From contig NW_023503501.1 of assembly GCF_014529535.1 (NCBI RefSeq), positions 7,198,150 through 7,262,149 on the forward strand: a DNA stretch of 64,000 bases, given 5' to 3'. Below the pieces are notes generated by a model. It saw only the letters and a list, made by a program, of their open reading frames with translations, was not told the DNA's origin and ran no database searches. The DNA comes from Bradysia coprophila. Taxonomy: Eukaryota > Arthropoda > Insecta > Diptera > Sciaridae. Below, piece after piece: positions 45,601 through 60,600 of the stretch (position 1 is the first letter of the stretch; each line of letters starts with the position of its first letter). A program made the translations under genes and the position numbers.

Positions 45601-48600
45601 ATTTTCATGTGAATTTTTGCGCTGGGTAACGCTCACCAAAGCGAAAATAACCAGTAGACAAAAAAGAACACACACACACCACACACACTCACTTAATAGA
45701 TGAGAATATTGTGTGGCTTTTGTTTTGTATAAAATCGGTTTTAGGAGATAGTTTATGATGCTTTACATTGGCTCTATAAATTATATAAATACCTATAACA
45801 TACCATACCATATACATTACCATCATCTACACAATTTCATTTCAAACATGAAAATCTAACTCGTATTAAATTGTGCGATTTGTGGTTCGTTTATTCTGAT
45901 ATTAAATCGAGATTTTCAATTTTATTAGACGGCTTGAAGAGAGGTATTAAGAATACGTGAAGCGTGTCTTTGACCGAGACTCGTGTAAATTGTATATAAG
46001 ATGGATATCACCTCACCATTCTGTTGTTGTTTTTTGTTTCGGCAACAGTTTTAATGATGAATTGGTAACAATAAAACAATCATTTGAATTTAGAATTCAT
46101 AGGTCATGGAACTTGCGAATTGTTTTTTTTTTGTCATTAGGCTGACGGTCGAGTCAAATAATTGTTTTTTTGTTAAAATTTAAATCTGTACGTAAGTGGT
46201 GCTTCGACTAACTTATCTACTGCAACACATTCATCCACCAATGTCATGAAATCGATTTAGTAGTAGGTAAAATCTCACACTGTTAAAGCACCTTCTAATT
46301 CAAAAAATCAAACATACTGTGGGCTGGCCTAGCAGCTAGGCTGTATCGAATTTTAAGACTTGTCCGCGATATCCTGTGAGCGGAAAATTTAGATCATCGA
46401 AAACTCTGTCCAGGCATGTGGTCCCTCCGATCGACTTTGTGACTACCGATGGTGATATTGCAGAAAGTTGAGAGTAGTTTTGAAAAAGATGTTCTAGTAG
46501 AATGCTGAACATTCAAAACTCTACAAAACTGTTGAAGATGCCGATGGTTCTAAAGGTGTCGAGATTGACTAACATAGATTTTTCCTTTTTCCTGATAGAC
46601 AATTTGATTTATTATGTGGTGTGACTTTATTGCGGGCGCATCGCGACTGTGGGTACAATATTTCTACGAAAGTATTGTCAGCTTTACATAAAAAATGTTT
46701 GAATTTTTAGTAACTTGTAAATCTTCGCTGACTCCATTACATGAACATTCATGATCAATATTGTGGGCCACAGAATAGTGGTAGAATTCCACACTCATTG
46801 AATCCCCTAACACCTGCGTGTATATTCCAATATATCTCCACACCATTCAATCCTCTCTTTCAAGCTATTCTTCTTCCAACAGTAATACTACATCGATCCT
46901 CTTGTCCAATGTTTTTTCGCCGCCAATTTCGATTGTCGTAAACGACGAATTGATATTATGTGAACCGAACATGGACCAACATAAACCAAACTGCTGTAAA
47001 ACTCGCTTCGAACCAATCAGTTTTTGTAATGTATTGGAATTTATCGTTCAATTTCACTTTCAAACAATCCAAAGCATCTCGGACACGGTGCAGTTGTTTT
47101 ATGACAATACGCGTACACAACATATTGCATTGTAACGAATGCGTACATTGATTTACTGATCAGGCGTATACGTTTGATGCATACTTAACGTTTTTTTTTT
47201 GTGTCCGATCTCCTTTGAGAATGTCTTGACATTTTATATCGTTCTTTCGAGCATTTAATCAACATTAATACAACCAAAGAAATGACGCATTTTACCTGAG
47301 TCTTCTGTCGATATGCATCGGTTTTTTGTGAAAATAATGTTTCGCTACACATTCAATGACCCAGTAAACAGCAATCATATTACTCGGTGCATTAGATATA
47401 TTATGATCAAGCGCTTCGCTTCAGACTGCTTTTTAAATACTCATTTCAACAGCAGTAACAATAAAATGTTAACTAGCTTTCAGGTCAATAGCCGTGCTGT
47501 ATAGCAAATATTATACATACCGATCACCAGATTTAACTCTATTCAATAATAATTTGCTCTCATACACATCTAATAAAAAAGCATTAATACATTTACACCT
47601 CTAACACCGTAAATGCAATCTCTCCTTGTATGTACCTAATCTACAAGCGAATATAAACATTAAATTAACCAATATCTCTTCCAATCCAATCCAATAATAA
47701 TTTCAATGAAGGAAAAAACAAGTTTTGTTCAAACAAATTAATTTTAAAATATAAAAGGTGCCAGTGTGTTTCCAATTCAATTGTCTATGGGTATATGTTG
47801 CCACAACTGCTGGCCAATTTATTTATAAAAAAAAACTTCTCTCGAAATTCATAATTTGTCATAAAACAAACTTTTACGAATAGTTACGTAATTGAAATTT
47901 AAAAAAAAATTGTTTTCAATAGCTGAGTTCTTTGTTCTTATTCAAAACTATGAGGTCACGCGGCTCTGGAAGATTTAACTCCGGAAAAATGTTTCAACTT
48001 TGAACAATAGTTTTCCGTTTAATACTGGGAACAATCAGTCAGTAGTATGTGTACCGCCAGATGGGATGGCTCAGTGGTTACGTATTAGCCTTTTATCAAA
48101 ATGATCCGGGTTCGTTTCCCATTTCAGACAATTCCACATGGAGTTTTTCTAACGATTATATCGCATCGTAACGTCCCTAGCGTCCTAAAGTTCAGTGGTA
48201 GTTGGGTAGTTGCCGTGTGTTTGGTGGCTGTAACTGTGTAGAGACTGAAGGAATCATTGCATGACTTGACTACCAAATACGATGAAATTGTGTTTTAGTC
48301 TACATTTAGGCGAGATATCAATTAGCATCAAACTTTCCTGTGCATACTTTGAGACGTGGTTTGTAGTTCGCGTTACGTCGGTGGTTCAGATTGTACTTGT
48401 TATTGGGTGTAAAGGGCTGCTATTGAGGCAAATCAAATCAAATCAAACCATTCTGCATGTTGCTTTCACACTTTCATACTTCCACTGATATACCTATTCG
48501 ATTCACTGATTGTCATACGAGAACTGAGTCTGTATCACCACCATATTACAATAACCTTTGAACTATTTCCTCGAGAAGATTTTTTAGCAAATATTAACCA

Positions 48601-51600
48601 ATTCACCCTACATTGCATACCATATCATTTTAAAAATAGATCGAAACAAAGCCACTGCGCTGCCAAACTATATATTTTTGGTCTTCAATTACCCAGCCTT
48701 CCAATCGATACTCGTAACTCGTAACCATATAACTAAAAGTTACTATAGCCACTTTAAAGTCGCTCAACTCAACAGTCGATCTCATAAATATTCAATTAAA
48801 CCATTTGCCGTGTTTAACCAATAATTCATAACATCTACACGATGAGAATAGCGAGACATTTTCTGAGAGAGAGACTGTTAAATTACGAAAAAAAGGGCTG
48901 TACATACGCGACCTTCAATGTACGAATGGTGAACGCACTATTTATAAATTCGTTTTTTTGTAGAATGAACAGAAAAAATTTCAGATTTTTTGTTTTTTCA
49001 TAAATCTGAACTTTTCCATGCTCTATGCACATGAGTGTTGGAATGATTAGATGTTAATCGTAATTTTAATAAAAATGAAAAAAAAAATTGCTTCTGTTCG
49101 TGACAGGTACTATATCCTTTTCAATAAGCAATTTATCTCCGTTTGATAATTTTTTTTTCTCAGTCTGATTGAATTTGAATAAATATATTTTTAGGAGTCA
49201 GAATGTATCGGAAATGTTTGGATAATGTATCGCATTCGTTTACAATAAATTTTGTTCTATGATTAGATTAAATATATGGGGCGACAGCGACACAGCATCA
49301 ATTGATGGAAGAAAATAGAATATTTTTTGTGGTATGTCTGCTATACACGTTTATCGACGGACGGAAATTAATAATTGCAAATTCTCAAGCAGGAAAATTT
49401 GATTAGGTGAAATGTAAATAGAAAAGTTGATGTGGGTAGTGAAATATGTGACCCATTTCCTTAACAAAAAAAATCTGAAATTTTTATGTTGTTCTCTGAG
49501 CTGAGAATAAATACAAAAAAACATTTCAGCATGTTTTGATGCCCCACTTCAAAAACTATCTAAATAAAAAGCAAAAATGTTTACAAATTATACATTTTTT
49601 TCCATCTCTATTTCAATAGTCGATAATTCTGTAATTGGACTCATTAAAATAAACAAAACGAAAAAAAAAATACTTTTCTCAAACTTTAACCAATATCGTA
49701 CACATCGGACTGCTTTCTCTCAACAATATTATATATTCCGTGTTCAATGTATAATATTCATTCTCATGAAATGATAATCGGTTTTGACTTAACACATTGA
49801 TATAACCACGATCTTGTATTGTTCAAGACACTGGTGTATCAGAATTAAAAATAATAATAATAAATTGTTGAAGCATGTTTATGAACCGAAGTTATTTTCA
49901 ATGTTGATTTGCTTCGGCATTATATTATAGGTATATATGCGGCTTATGTGCCCAACGAAATATTTTACATAGTAATGTGTGTATATAAATAACGTGAATC
50001 AGCGACACTACTCGCATACCCACATGTTCACATCAATGAGCATCGCGGTTTTGTCATTTTCTTTGTAATTTTTCTTTTATTTTCTTTGTTTTTTCGATCT
50101 TTTTTTTGTTGGTTGGGGTCTAACCGCTTTGCAAATAAAATGAAAAATCCGCATAAGAATAATTAATTGGTTTGGTCGTTATGTTAAACTGGGTTTTAAA
50201 GGGACACCCATAAATCCTGTCAGATTTACATGGACGAGTAGATATAGTAAAAGTGTGATTCGTTTAAAGGATTGGAAAAAATTGAGGACAGAATCGAGGT
50301 AGAGAAAAATTTACGGAAAATGGAAGGCTGGATTTAAGTAAATGAATTGTCGAACGAAAACTGCAATAGAGTAGCAATTCAAGGAGCTGAATAGAATCAC
50401 TGACTGTTACAATCTGTTGAGGCTAGCCACGAATCTATAAATTTAGTAGAGAAACTTAGAAAATTGAAGTGAACCTTGTAAAATGTTGTAAAATTATGGC
50501 AGTTAACAGTGCAGGGCCTATTTTGAGAAATCGACTTAATAAAATTTCGTAAATTTCCCAAAGAAAATTTATCAAAATTTCCTTAAAATTCTTTACAAAT
50601 TTCTCGAAACTTGACTATCACTGGACATTCGTTGGCATTACATGAAAGTGGCGAATAAGCAGTTATGTATTAATTAATGTTAGTGCATGTTAGTGAGAGC
50701 ACGTGAGCAATACTCGCAGAAATTTCGGTATTGCCCAAGGCGACTATAGTTATTTGTTCAACGAGGGAAGAAAAGTTGGAAATCGCATTGCTAGAGTGTT
50801 GTTTGTGGAAAGAATTCAATAGAGAAAATGCAATTTCCAACTTTTTTCCCGAGTTAAACACAACGTTTTTCACAACTAAGGCTTCCGAAGCTACAGCGGA
50901 GGTGAGAAAACGACTATTTTCTCACCTCAGCTCAAACTTTGGGTGCCTGTATTGTGAAAAGTGTTGACCATTAGGGAAAAGTATAAAATTTCATTTTCTC
51001 GGGAGGCTCTGACCATAAGCAACACCTTCAAAATAATATTGCCAACTTTTTTCCTCTCGGTTAATATTTCGATGGAATGAAGCTGGAAATTTTAATGATT
51101 ATTTTGCTCGCGGGAAGAAAGTGGACTTCTCCACCCACGGATGTATTTTCGTATATTGTGTGATTCAGGTGGATTACATCCATGTTACATATCTGAACCC
51201 ATAAATGAATCGTTCAGAACCATCCATGTAACATTTTGTGCATTACATCAGAACTAATTAGTTTGAAATTCATTGCAGTTGAATGGATACTAGGTACAGT
51301 TCGCTTTACTTTTATTTTTATAGACTCTATTTACGTCACAGTAATTGATTGTCAACTACAATATTTATGTACGGGTATCATATGCTCATTAGAGTTGCAA
51401 CAGCTTTTTTATTTTATATAAATTGTATACAGATTTCCATATGAATAACGAATTTTCTCTGTAAACGATTTGTATAAACGCCATTCGAGTTAATCGGTTT
51501 TTTTTTCTCTCGTCACATTTACCATGAGTGTAAAGAAATCGTACACAATACATGTGTGTGAAAGACGCGATTTAATTAATTAGATAATTTTTTTTTATTC

Positions 51601-54600
51601 AGTTCATGGTCAGTAGCAGAAGGGTTGCGCATACATTTTCATCGGATTAACAGTCTGAATTGAATAATTTAATTTACGATGCGAACTTGTTGACATGAAT
51701 GAATGTAAATTTTTAATTCAGATTTCAATGAGATAAATGTTCATTAAGTTCGGACTATAATCTAATTTTCCTGTTGGTTTTGTGTAAGTGTACGACGATA
51801 AATGTTCTCCGAAACTAAAAATTGAATGTGGTGGTGCACAAACAATCAAATGCTTATGCTCTAGAAACTGCCAACAACTACCAACTACTCACAAACTAGG
51901 ATTACTCTACTTCATAAAATAACCACGAATTTCATTAGAAAATTTTCAATTTGAAAGTGCTACCCTACAATGCAATGTCTCGATTCGGATTTGTCCATTT
52001 TCTATGGTTATTCATATTGACCTCCCTATTTTATTCACAGTTTAGTCTTCCATCTAAAGTAAAGGTTTGTTTGGTGCTCTTCAGAAGTCCACTTCCACAT
52101 GAAAAGCCCTAGAGACTCGAAACTTGCCATTCTGACTTGTAAAGGAAAAACTAGGACGAACGATTAAAATTACACTTTCATGCGTCATCTGACGCAAGTG
52201 GTTTTCTAAGAATTTTAAGTAAATTTTCATAAATTTTCTTTGGGAAATTTAAATTTTTTTTGAGAAATGTAAGAAAGAGGCATCTGTTTTTGGGAAATGT
52301 AAAGAATTTTGGAGGAATCTTTGAGAAATTTTTTTTTTTTTAAATGGGTCCGGCATTGGTAACTGCAACATTTTATTGGCTAAGCTAACCTAAACAGGCT
52401 TTAAAGTGGTTGTATTTAATTCTTTTGATTGCTACCATATTGAATGTTCCTTTCGACAAATCGATGCCAGAAACATTTTCTTAAACATCCTTAAGTCCAG
52501 TCTTTCTTTTTGTGGTGTTTTACAGTTTTACTATATTATCTACTCGTCTATGTAAAGCTTACAGGATTTTTTACCTGTTTATGTTGTGAGTATATCCTTT
52601 AAACGGGAAATAGTTATTTGTTAACGTAGGGAAGTTGGCAATTTCATTTCAAAAGTTCTATTTGTGGCCAGAGCGTAGCGGGAAAGTGAAATTTTCTACG
52701 TTTTCCAATGACAACACAACATTTTTCACAACGAAAAACGAAGTTTTTTAAAAGATTCAGCTGAGGTGAGAAAACAACTATTTTCTCGCCAGTGTTTTTA
52801 AATTGTAATTGGTTCACCAAGGTGAAAAAAAGTTGGAAACTTACTATTCAATCATTGAATAAAACGTTGTGTACGAACGTAGCGACAACTTAATTTTCAT
52901 CGCGTAACAACAGGTAATAACCAGGGTTCCGGCATAACGTTATTTTTAACGTTATTTTTTGTTACGTGGACGTAACGTTACAAAAACGATTCAAATGTAA
53001 CGTTATTATCATAACGAAAAATTTAATGGTACATTTGTTACAGTTACACAATCTAAAACGGTTTTTGCTAACGAAATGTTTTTCGGTACATCTCGTAACG
53101 TTACAAGAAAACGAAAATTTTTCCGGTACATCTCGTAACGTTACAAGAAAACGTAAATTTTTCCGGTACATATCGTAACGTTAAAAGAAAACGAAATTCT
53201 TTCCGTTACATTCCGTAACGTTACCATGATACGGAATATTTTTCGATAAATGAAATAACGTTAAGACAATTAACTGTTCCAATACAGTATCTTGAAAATT
53301 AGAGTAAATTACAGTAATAGCCTGGTCTAAAGGGAGGTTTATACGAATATTTTCTATCGTAAATGTTTTTTTTTATTGAATTTTGAAGTAATATAATTAT
53401 AAAACGGAGCATTTATCATGAAATTTTTGTATTTTTATTGTTTACAGCTCCGGAAACCGCAACTTTTTTGACACTAATTCTTTTTTATTTCTGTAACGTT
53501 ACAATCTTTCCAAAAACGATTTCGTTTCTCTTTGTAACGTTAAGCCATACCGCAAATAAATTCGTTTTACTTCGTAACGTTAAGCCACACCGGAAAATAT
53601 TTCGTTTCTCTTTGTAACGTTACGCTATACCGGAAAAAATTTCGTTTCTCTTTATAACGTTAAACCATACCGAAATAATTTTTCGTTACACCGATTTCGT
53701 TATGAACTGTACCGAAAAAGCAAAAGTTCTATTTCGAAACGGTACGAAGTGAAACTTTTATGATAAAGTTTTAACGTTAAGGAACCCTGGTAATAACTGT
53801 CTTTCATTCGAGTCATAATTGTCGAGGAGTTTCTTTAGTGGATTCGTATACCGTAGATCTTCCTACAGAATTCGTACCGCTACAAGACTAGTAACTCTGG
53901 AGAGAATTGATAGCTCTGATGAATTTGTTATTCTCGAAGGTTCTCGAGCAGATTCTTTGGAATACTCAAACTCAAAGAACTCGAGGATCTTACTCTTCAT
54001 AAATCATAGTTCTTGACACCTATTGATGGTAATTCTCTCAAGGATATCGTAGTTGTGAGAACTATCTTTTTCTATGGAAACGAACGATGCACAGACATTC
54101 ATCCTCCTCCGTTTATAAAAGGTATCTGACTATGACTATGGCGTTGTAAAAAATGTATTTCTTACGCGTAAAAATATTGGAACATTTTGCCATTGCATCA
54201 TAATAAGCCCGAGCAAAGCCGGTGGTACTCCACTAGTTTCTAAATAAGTCTCAATTCACCGTGTATCTAATACAGCTTTTAATTACATAATTGCCTATCC
54301 AACCATACATGCATGCAATCATTAAATTAACAAAACTGTCAAAAGACAACAAAAGTAGTTTACATTTTACATTACTTGCTCATCTGTTCTTACTTCTATA
54401 ATTCAACAATTTATCCAACATTTGAATTAATTTCAAGTAACATAAAACGACACACAACATTCAAAGCATTATAATTAATTGGGCCTGACGTGTATATAGA
54501 ATGTGCTTTCTGTGTGCGTACGTCGAGTCGACTTACATAAATATTGCCGTGCCATAAAAAGATAAAAATAATATTATCTTCATCGGCATACCAATTAAAT

Positions 54601-57600
54601 TATTTAGAATAAACCAAAACAAAGGTTATCTTCGCACAATTGAGTATTTTCAGTCGACCCACATTTCTTTTCGTTTTTTTTTTTTCATTCGTCTTCTATT
54701 CTTTCAAAATATTTTCAGTTGATTTTGTGATGTATGAATTTAATGTTTGAATGCTACATCGTATAGTTAATGATTTGTTTTTGGCAAACATTACAACAAG
54801 CAAGAAATATATGTATTTGTATACATATACCGAATAGTCGTTGACGGGATAACATTGATCAAATAATGAGTTATTAATAATTCGTTTAAGTTTGCTATGA
54901 ATGAAACTGAAATGTGTGCGTCTCTGTTTATGAATATCTGAATGATATTCTACTTGGCTGAATGTGAAGTTGTAACATTTAAATTTGAATAGATTTATGA
55001 GCCTCAACCAATGGCCACTTAAACGAAATATTTAATCGAATGTATCATTTACTGAAGTGAGAATTTGCATCCGAAGTACACAGAGATTTGCAGAAATATT
55101 TATTAGATTTTAACGTTCAATTAAAATCTCAACACTTATCAGCCGAAAATTCGCAATGATGTGCACATATCGCAGCTAAAATTCATATTGTTTACGATTA
55201 ACTACGCACTACAATTTAATGCGATAACATTGATTATCACCTGAGCCTCACCTCAATGGAATTATTTTCGAAACTTTGTTTGCCATCAGACTGAACACTT
55301 TTTTTAATATCGACAAAACTCAATAGACCGAGAGACTGTGTGCATATCAATCCCCCATACTATCACTACTCAACACGAAAAGTATTTGTTCTGCAACTTT
55401 TATTGTTCTAACGCTATAAGAGCCTAACCTCGGTATATACGTTAGTAGTACCAATGCCCTCCGAGGTCAAACGAAGAAGAAATTTTTGTACCATTGTCAA
55501 GTAAGGTCCCATTGCCAAGTTAGGTCCCATTGTCAAGTAAGGTCCCATTGCCAAGTAAGATCCCATTGCCAATTAAGTTAGAGATGCACAGTCGCGAAGT
55601 AAAATAGCGAATCATTTTGCCATTGTTTGGATCTGTGAGAGGTATCAAGTACGTCTTTCGACGTTTTGCATTAAAATGTAAAAGTAAAGCGAAGTAAAGC
55701 TGTTGAGTAAAATGTTCTACAGTACAAAAAGCGAAATTGAATTTTGTCATCAATGTTTTCGAACCTCCAACCATTACCTTATGACGAACTGATTTACAGG
55801 CAGGCTCTCGTTCTACAATGCTTGAATTATTATTAACAGCCATAGTCTCTGGATATGCAAATGATGTACAAACAACGACAATTTTTTGTAGATTTCTTCA
55901 GACAATGTCTCTCGACATCGAATTCAAATTTCCAATTTTTTGTTTCAGGAAACTATACCACACAAAACGAATCCGCCAGACCCACCTGACAAAATAAACG
56001 ATACAATGGACATCACAGCCGATCCATCCGGTGGCATACTGACGCGGGGTCGGAACAAAACCTCGGACACATCCGAACCGCCAGTTAGTAAACCGGTTGA
56101 CAAACCAGTGAAGCAACGCAAAACCGTTACATTCAAAAATGTATTAGAAACCAGTGACGATGTAAATATCGTGAAAAAAGTGTACAATCCCGACAAAGTT
56201 CCAGTGGTGCCGATAATAAAAATAAACAAAAATCGTGACAAGGGTGATATACTGACACCATCCCGTTTGACTGATGTGGCGAAAAATTACAGTGGATTGA
56301 CTAAGTTAGCGCAAAATCACAGTGCCGATCACATTGACAAAGTGAATTTGTTGACGTTCAAGTCGTCATTGAATGTAAATAGTTTAAAGGAACGGACTGA
56401 TGTGCCATCAGTTGATAAGAAAATTGTGAACTTTGGATTTAAGACCAATAGCAGTAGTTGTAGTAGTAGTATTGAAGTGCCGGCAACAGTGACCAGTGAA
56501 AAGAAATTTGTGTTGCCGAAACGAAGTGCTCATTCTTGTCGAGTAATTAAGCCTAATAAGAAATTCTTCGAAGACGGTACTGAAGCGTCCAACAAAAACT
56601 CTAAGAAATCGGGTTGCAAAAAGTCGTCGCGAAAGGATAACACCTCTCGTGAAGATGACGACAAAGTACAAAAGACCGACAATTTCATCAACAACACTTT
56701 ATCGTCGCAAATAAACAGCAGTAAATTGGATGAACAAGCAGACGAGGAATCCGAAGCTTCACAGACTGCTTCCGATGCAAACTCAGGTATGTCGATTATG
56801 ATTCATATTATTTAACAACAACACCGCAATTTTATTACGGTTGAAGGTTACTAAGCAAAACCGTTTTGATTGCATCGAATCAACACCCAAGTTTGCATAT
56901 TTTATCTTACGTGTTGCATAACATTAGTGTTGCAATAGCAGATGTCGATATCTTATTCGTTACACAAGTTAATTAACAATACATCGATTATGCTACGTTC
57001 TTAGATAAGATTGATAAGATAAACGCTTATTGGGATGCATAGGTCAGAAAATACTTTTCAAGTTTCATTGATTTGTCATTCGTTAGTAATTCAGCTAAGT
57101 CGTCATCAAGCAGTTAGTAGTTGCATTGGTAATTGTGATTTACCTAGCAGTCTTTTCACCCTAACGCCGCTATAGTCCAAGAAACACCAAACATTCATTG
57201 ACAAACGGCGAAGAAACAATACATAACATTTTCACCCTAATGACAATTTTCCGTACTATGCAATCATTGAATAAAACGTTGTGTACGAACGTAGCGACAA
57301 CTTAATTTTCATCGCGAGTTCAATTTTCCATTTCACTGTAATCAATCGTCAGGTAATAACAGTCTTTCATTCGAGTCATAATTGTCGAGGAGTTTCTTTA
57401 GTGGATTCGTATACCGTAGATCTTCCTACAGAATTCCTATCGCTACAAGACTAGTAACTCTGGAGAGAATTGATACCTCTGATGAATTTGTTACTCTCGA
57501 AGGTTTTCGAGTAGATTCTCTGGAATACTCAAACTCAAAGAACTCGAGGATCTTACTATTCAGACATCATAGTTCTTGACAACTATTGATGGTTCTAATT

Positions 57601-60600
57601 CTCTCAAGGAAATCGTTGTTGTGAGAACTATCTTTTTCTACGGAAATGAACGGTGCACAGACATTCATGATCCTCCTCCGCTTGTAAAAGGTATCTGCCG
57701 CTACTGAATAAACAAATAATCGCACAGTAGACAAACTGTCAAATTCTCACAAAACTACTCTGCCTGTGTTCGAATCATCATCAATCATTTCTTTGCATTC
57801 TGCAAACAACATCTCTGTCTGCATCTAAACTATGATCTGAAATTTCTATTTTCGGTTAAGCTCAACGAACGTTGTTTTCCTTCTCAATAAATGTGATAGC
57901 AGTTGGGCAACATTTATTCGTTTTGCAGAGCATGACCATTTAAGGTCATTTGTCAAATTGATGTTAAAGACTCGAAATCATTAGTTGCTCAACGAATTCA
58001 GACTGCTTGAATAATATTGGTTCGCTAACCCGACGTGCACAGCAGTATAATATATGTAAATCTCGCATGATAATATTCATAATTGTTTGGTATGTCGATT
58101 ACTCAATTATACACATTTAGTCTGTCACACAATGCAAACACATATGTTTTGCACATGTTTATTTGTTTATATATCAGTCTTACGTCTTAATGTTCCAATG
58201 TACAAACATTGTCACACATTATTAACAGCTAATAGTTCACTATCACTACCAATTATAGTACACAACATATACACAAACCATTCGTATATTGTGTACACGT
58301 CTATGCTACTACGTAATATTTTGTGCATAACAATCATTTTCCCATTGATATGGGCCTTTTTCGGTGTTACATGTTTGGGAAATGCGACATATCTCGTTTG
58401 TTGAAGTGTGTTTATCGGTGCACCGTCAAGTACCCATTACAGAATCCATTAATTTAATTACATTGTACTGTACTCATGAATTAGGTTTGTAGTGTTTTTT
58501 TTTGATTGTCATCGACAGCCGGTGTAAGATAGGTTTTTAAGAAAAATGACACAGTTGGTCTGACAAAAATTTGAATGAGCTTGTCATGAAACCTTCTTGC
58601 TTTTATGATAGTTCAAGTGACATCATTACTTTTCAATTTCACAGCAATAAGTTTCCGGCAGAAATGGTGAGCAGATTTTGAGAACTGAGAGTCAGCCAAG
58701 ACGGGTAGCGGTGATTAGGCGACCGAGTTTTAAGCAAATTGTCCACGATTGACTTAGAATTTATCACTCCTCATAACACACATTCATAACTCTAACACTA
58801 AAGTACGGGAGATACGAGAGTGTTACGAGTATGTTACTGTAGATACTGGTCCTGGTTGACTTTTATTCCGGTTCTTAAAAACGGTGCTGTGGTTCTCCCT
58901 GCAACTTGTTGAGCTGGAAAAGATCGTGGACGGGTCATGGTATTTTTACTTTTTCGGGTCGACCATGATGAGTCTTAAGAAAGGCTACTCTTACCCTTGA
59001 AGTGAGCTCTTATTTCCCATCAGTAGTTATCCTAAATGTAGCAAAAATTGAAAGTTTACTTGCCGCACAGATATTTGATACTTGACCCCATCGTCAAGTA
59101 GATGTTTTATTAACTTTTCCTTGACTTAAAGTATGTTCTGTCGTTTGTCATTTCACCCTTTCAACTTTGACTTATGAAAAACTAGTAAAACTCTGTCCAT
59201 TCAACGATTAATTAACATTTACTTATTTAACTAGATGATGGATCAGATGTGGAGTCAGAAAAAGTGGCAGAACCAAACCCATTCAATCCATTCGCCGCTA
59301 GACCACTCACCACATCAACGTCCCTGATATCGGCTTCGAAACTAATACTTCGAGAGCCGAGACTTCAATTTTCATCGTCATTGACGTCAACAACATCGGC
59401 AACGACACCGGACGGACCATTCTCTTTGAATCTCAATAGTATTAATCCCGGTGGATCGTCGTTGAATACTCCGTTAAGTAAGTCTTACAATTCAACTAAA
59501 AAACAGCGCAGTCGTTTAACCATTTCGCAATCAAAAGCATTAGCATCACCGTCAACATTATGTGGTGTTTGTGGAACATTCTCGACACTATCGAAGCCTT
59601 TGCATCAATCGAGAAAATTTGGCATAAATTCGTGTGGAGCGTGTCGAAAGTTCATTTCCAAAACAATCAAGAAATTGGCTGCTTCCAGTGGATCAACATC
59701 AACAAATGTCCTACAATGCCATAAGAATGATGGTAAGAATGATTGACCATTGCTGAAGCGATTCAATGAAATTAAACGTGAACTTTACACTTGCAGGTAC
59801 TTGCATCATATCACCAACGAACAAAGGAAATCACCCGAAAAGGTGTCATGCGTGCTGGTTGAAAAAATGCATCAAAGCTTTTCAAGTTCCATCGGGTCTA
59901 CGGTCTAAGCTTATGGCAACTTTGCCGGCAAATATGCGTGAATCCGATTCGATGAATCACAAGACCATAATATCACCGTTTAGTCTGCACAAAAGCAGTG
60001 AGATGAGTTCAATCAACATGTTTTCGACCCTGTCAGCAAGCAGTAACCGAATGTTGTCATGGCCTCAAGAATCGAGTGGTGAAAGTGAATTTAAAACCAA
60101 ATTGTCTCTGTCAAATCCACTGGTCGAAAATAACTCAACATTCGGTAGTACGCCATTGATGAAGCCAACAATAGCCGAAAAACCTGTGATTATGGTCAGC
60201 AGTACAAGTAGCAGCACAACAACAACGACTACAACAACATCTGATAGTACGAAGCAAAAGATTCAAAAGCCACAATCGGGTGTTGGTGAAGCTGCAACCA
60301 GCTCATCGAAGTCGTCCAATAAAGAGGCTGAAGAAACTAGTAGGCTACGAGTGAGAAAGAAGGAAAAGGTAGAAGTTCCCGTTCCTACTCCAGTACAACC
60401 AACAGCGAACCCAACAAATGAGCCGGCAAAACGGCAGCGTATCGATCTGAAAGGACCTCGAGTGAAACACGTTTGCCGTAGTGCTTCTATCGTACTGGGT
60501 CAACCCATAGCTACCTTTCCAATTGATGAAGAGACCGCATTGGAAAGTATGGACACACCCCCACGGCTGGAGAACGAATTGGAACCGGAAAAAGAAAAAG

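Larger units (their letters stand above)
39823..55948 (+). other. Trithorax intron 1, 16.1 kb
   Basis: Donor CAG/GTAATA, acceptor TTTGTTTCAG. Apart from the repeats listed separately (40709, 41575, 43845, 48056 and 52843-54128) it is low-complexity AT-rich DNA with long T and A runs. No nested gene was supported. Its length leaves room for regulatory elements, but none can be named from sequence alone. Confidence 0.8.

Noticed and set aside
53091-53230. Regular ~40-bp repeats that could be mistaken for a CRISPR array
   Set aside because: No unique spacers. Units are head-to-tail, diverged, and mirrored within a hAT element in a eukaryotic intron.
53819-54016. 65-codon ORF found in both copies of the interspersed repeat (also 57382-57579)
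   Set aside because: Starts at TTG in both copies, shows no domain, and its conservation simply reflects repeat homology.
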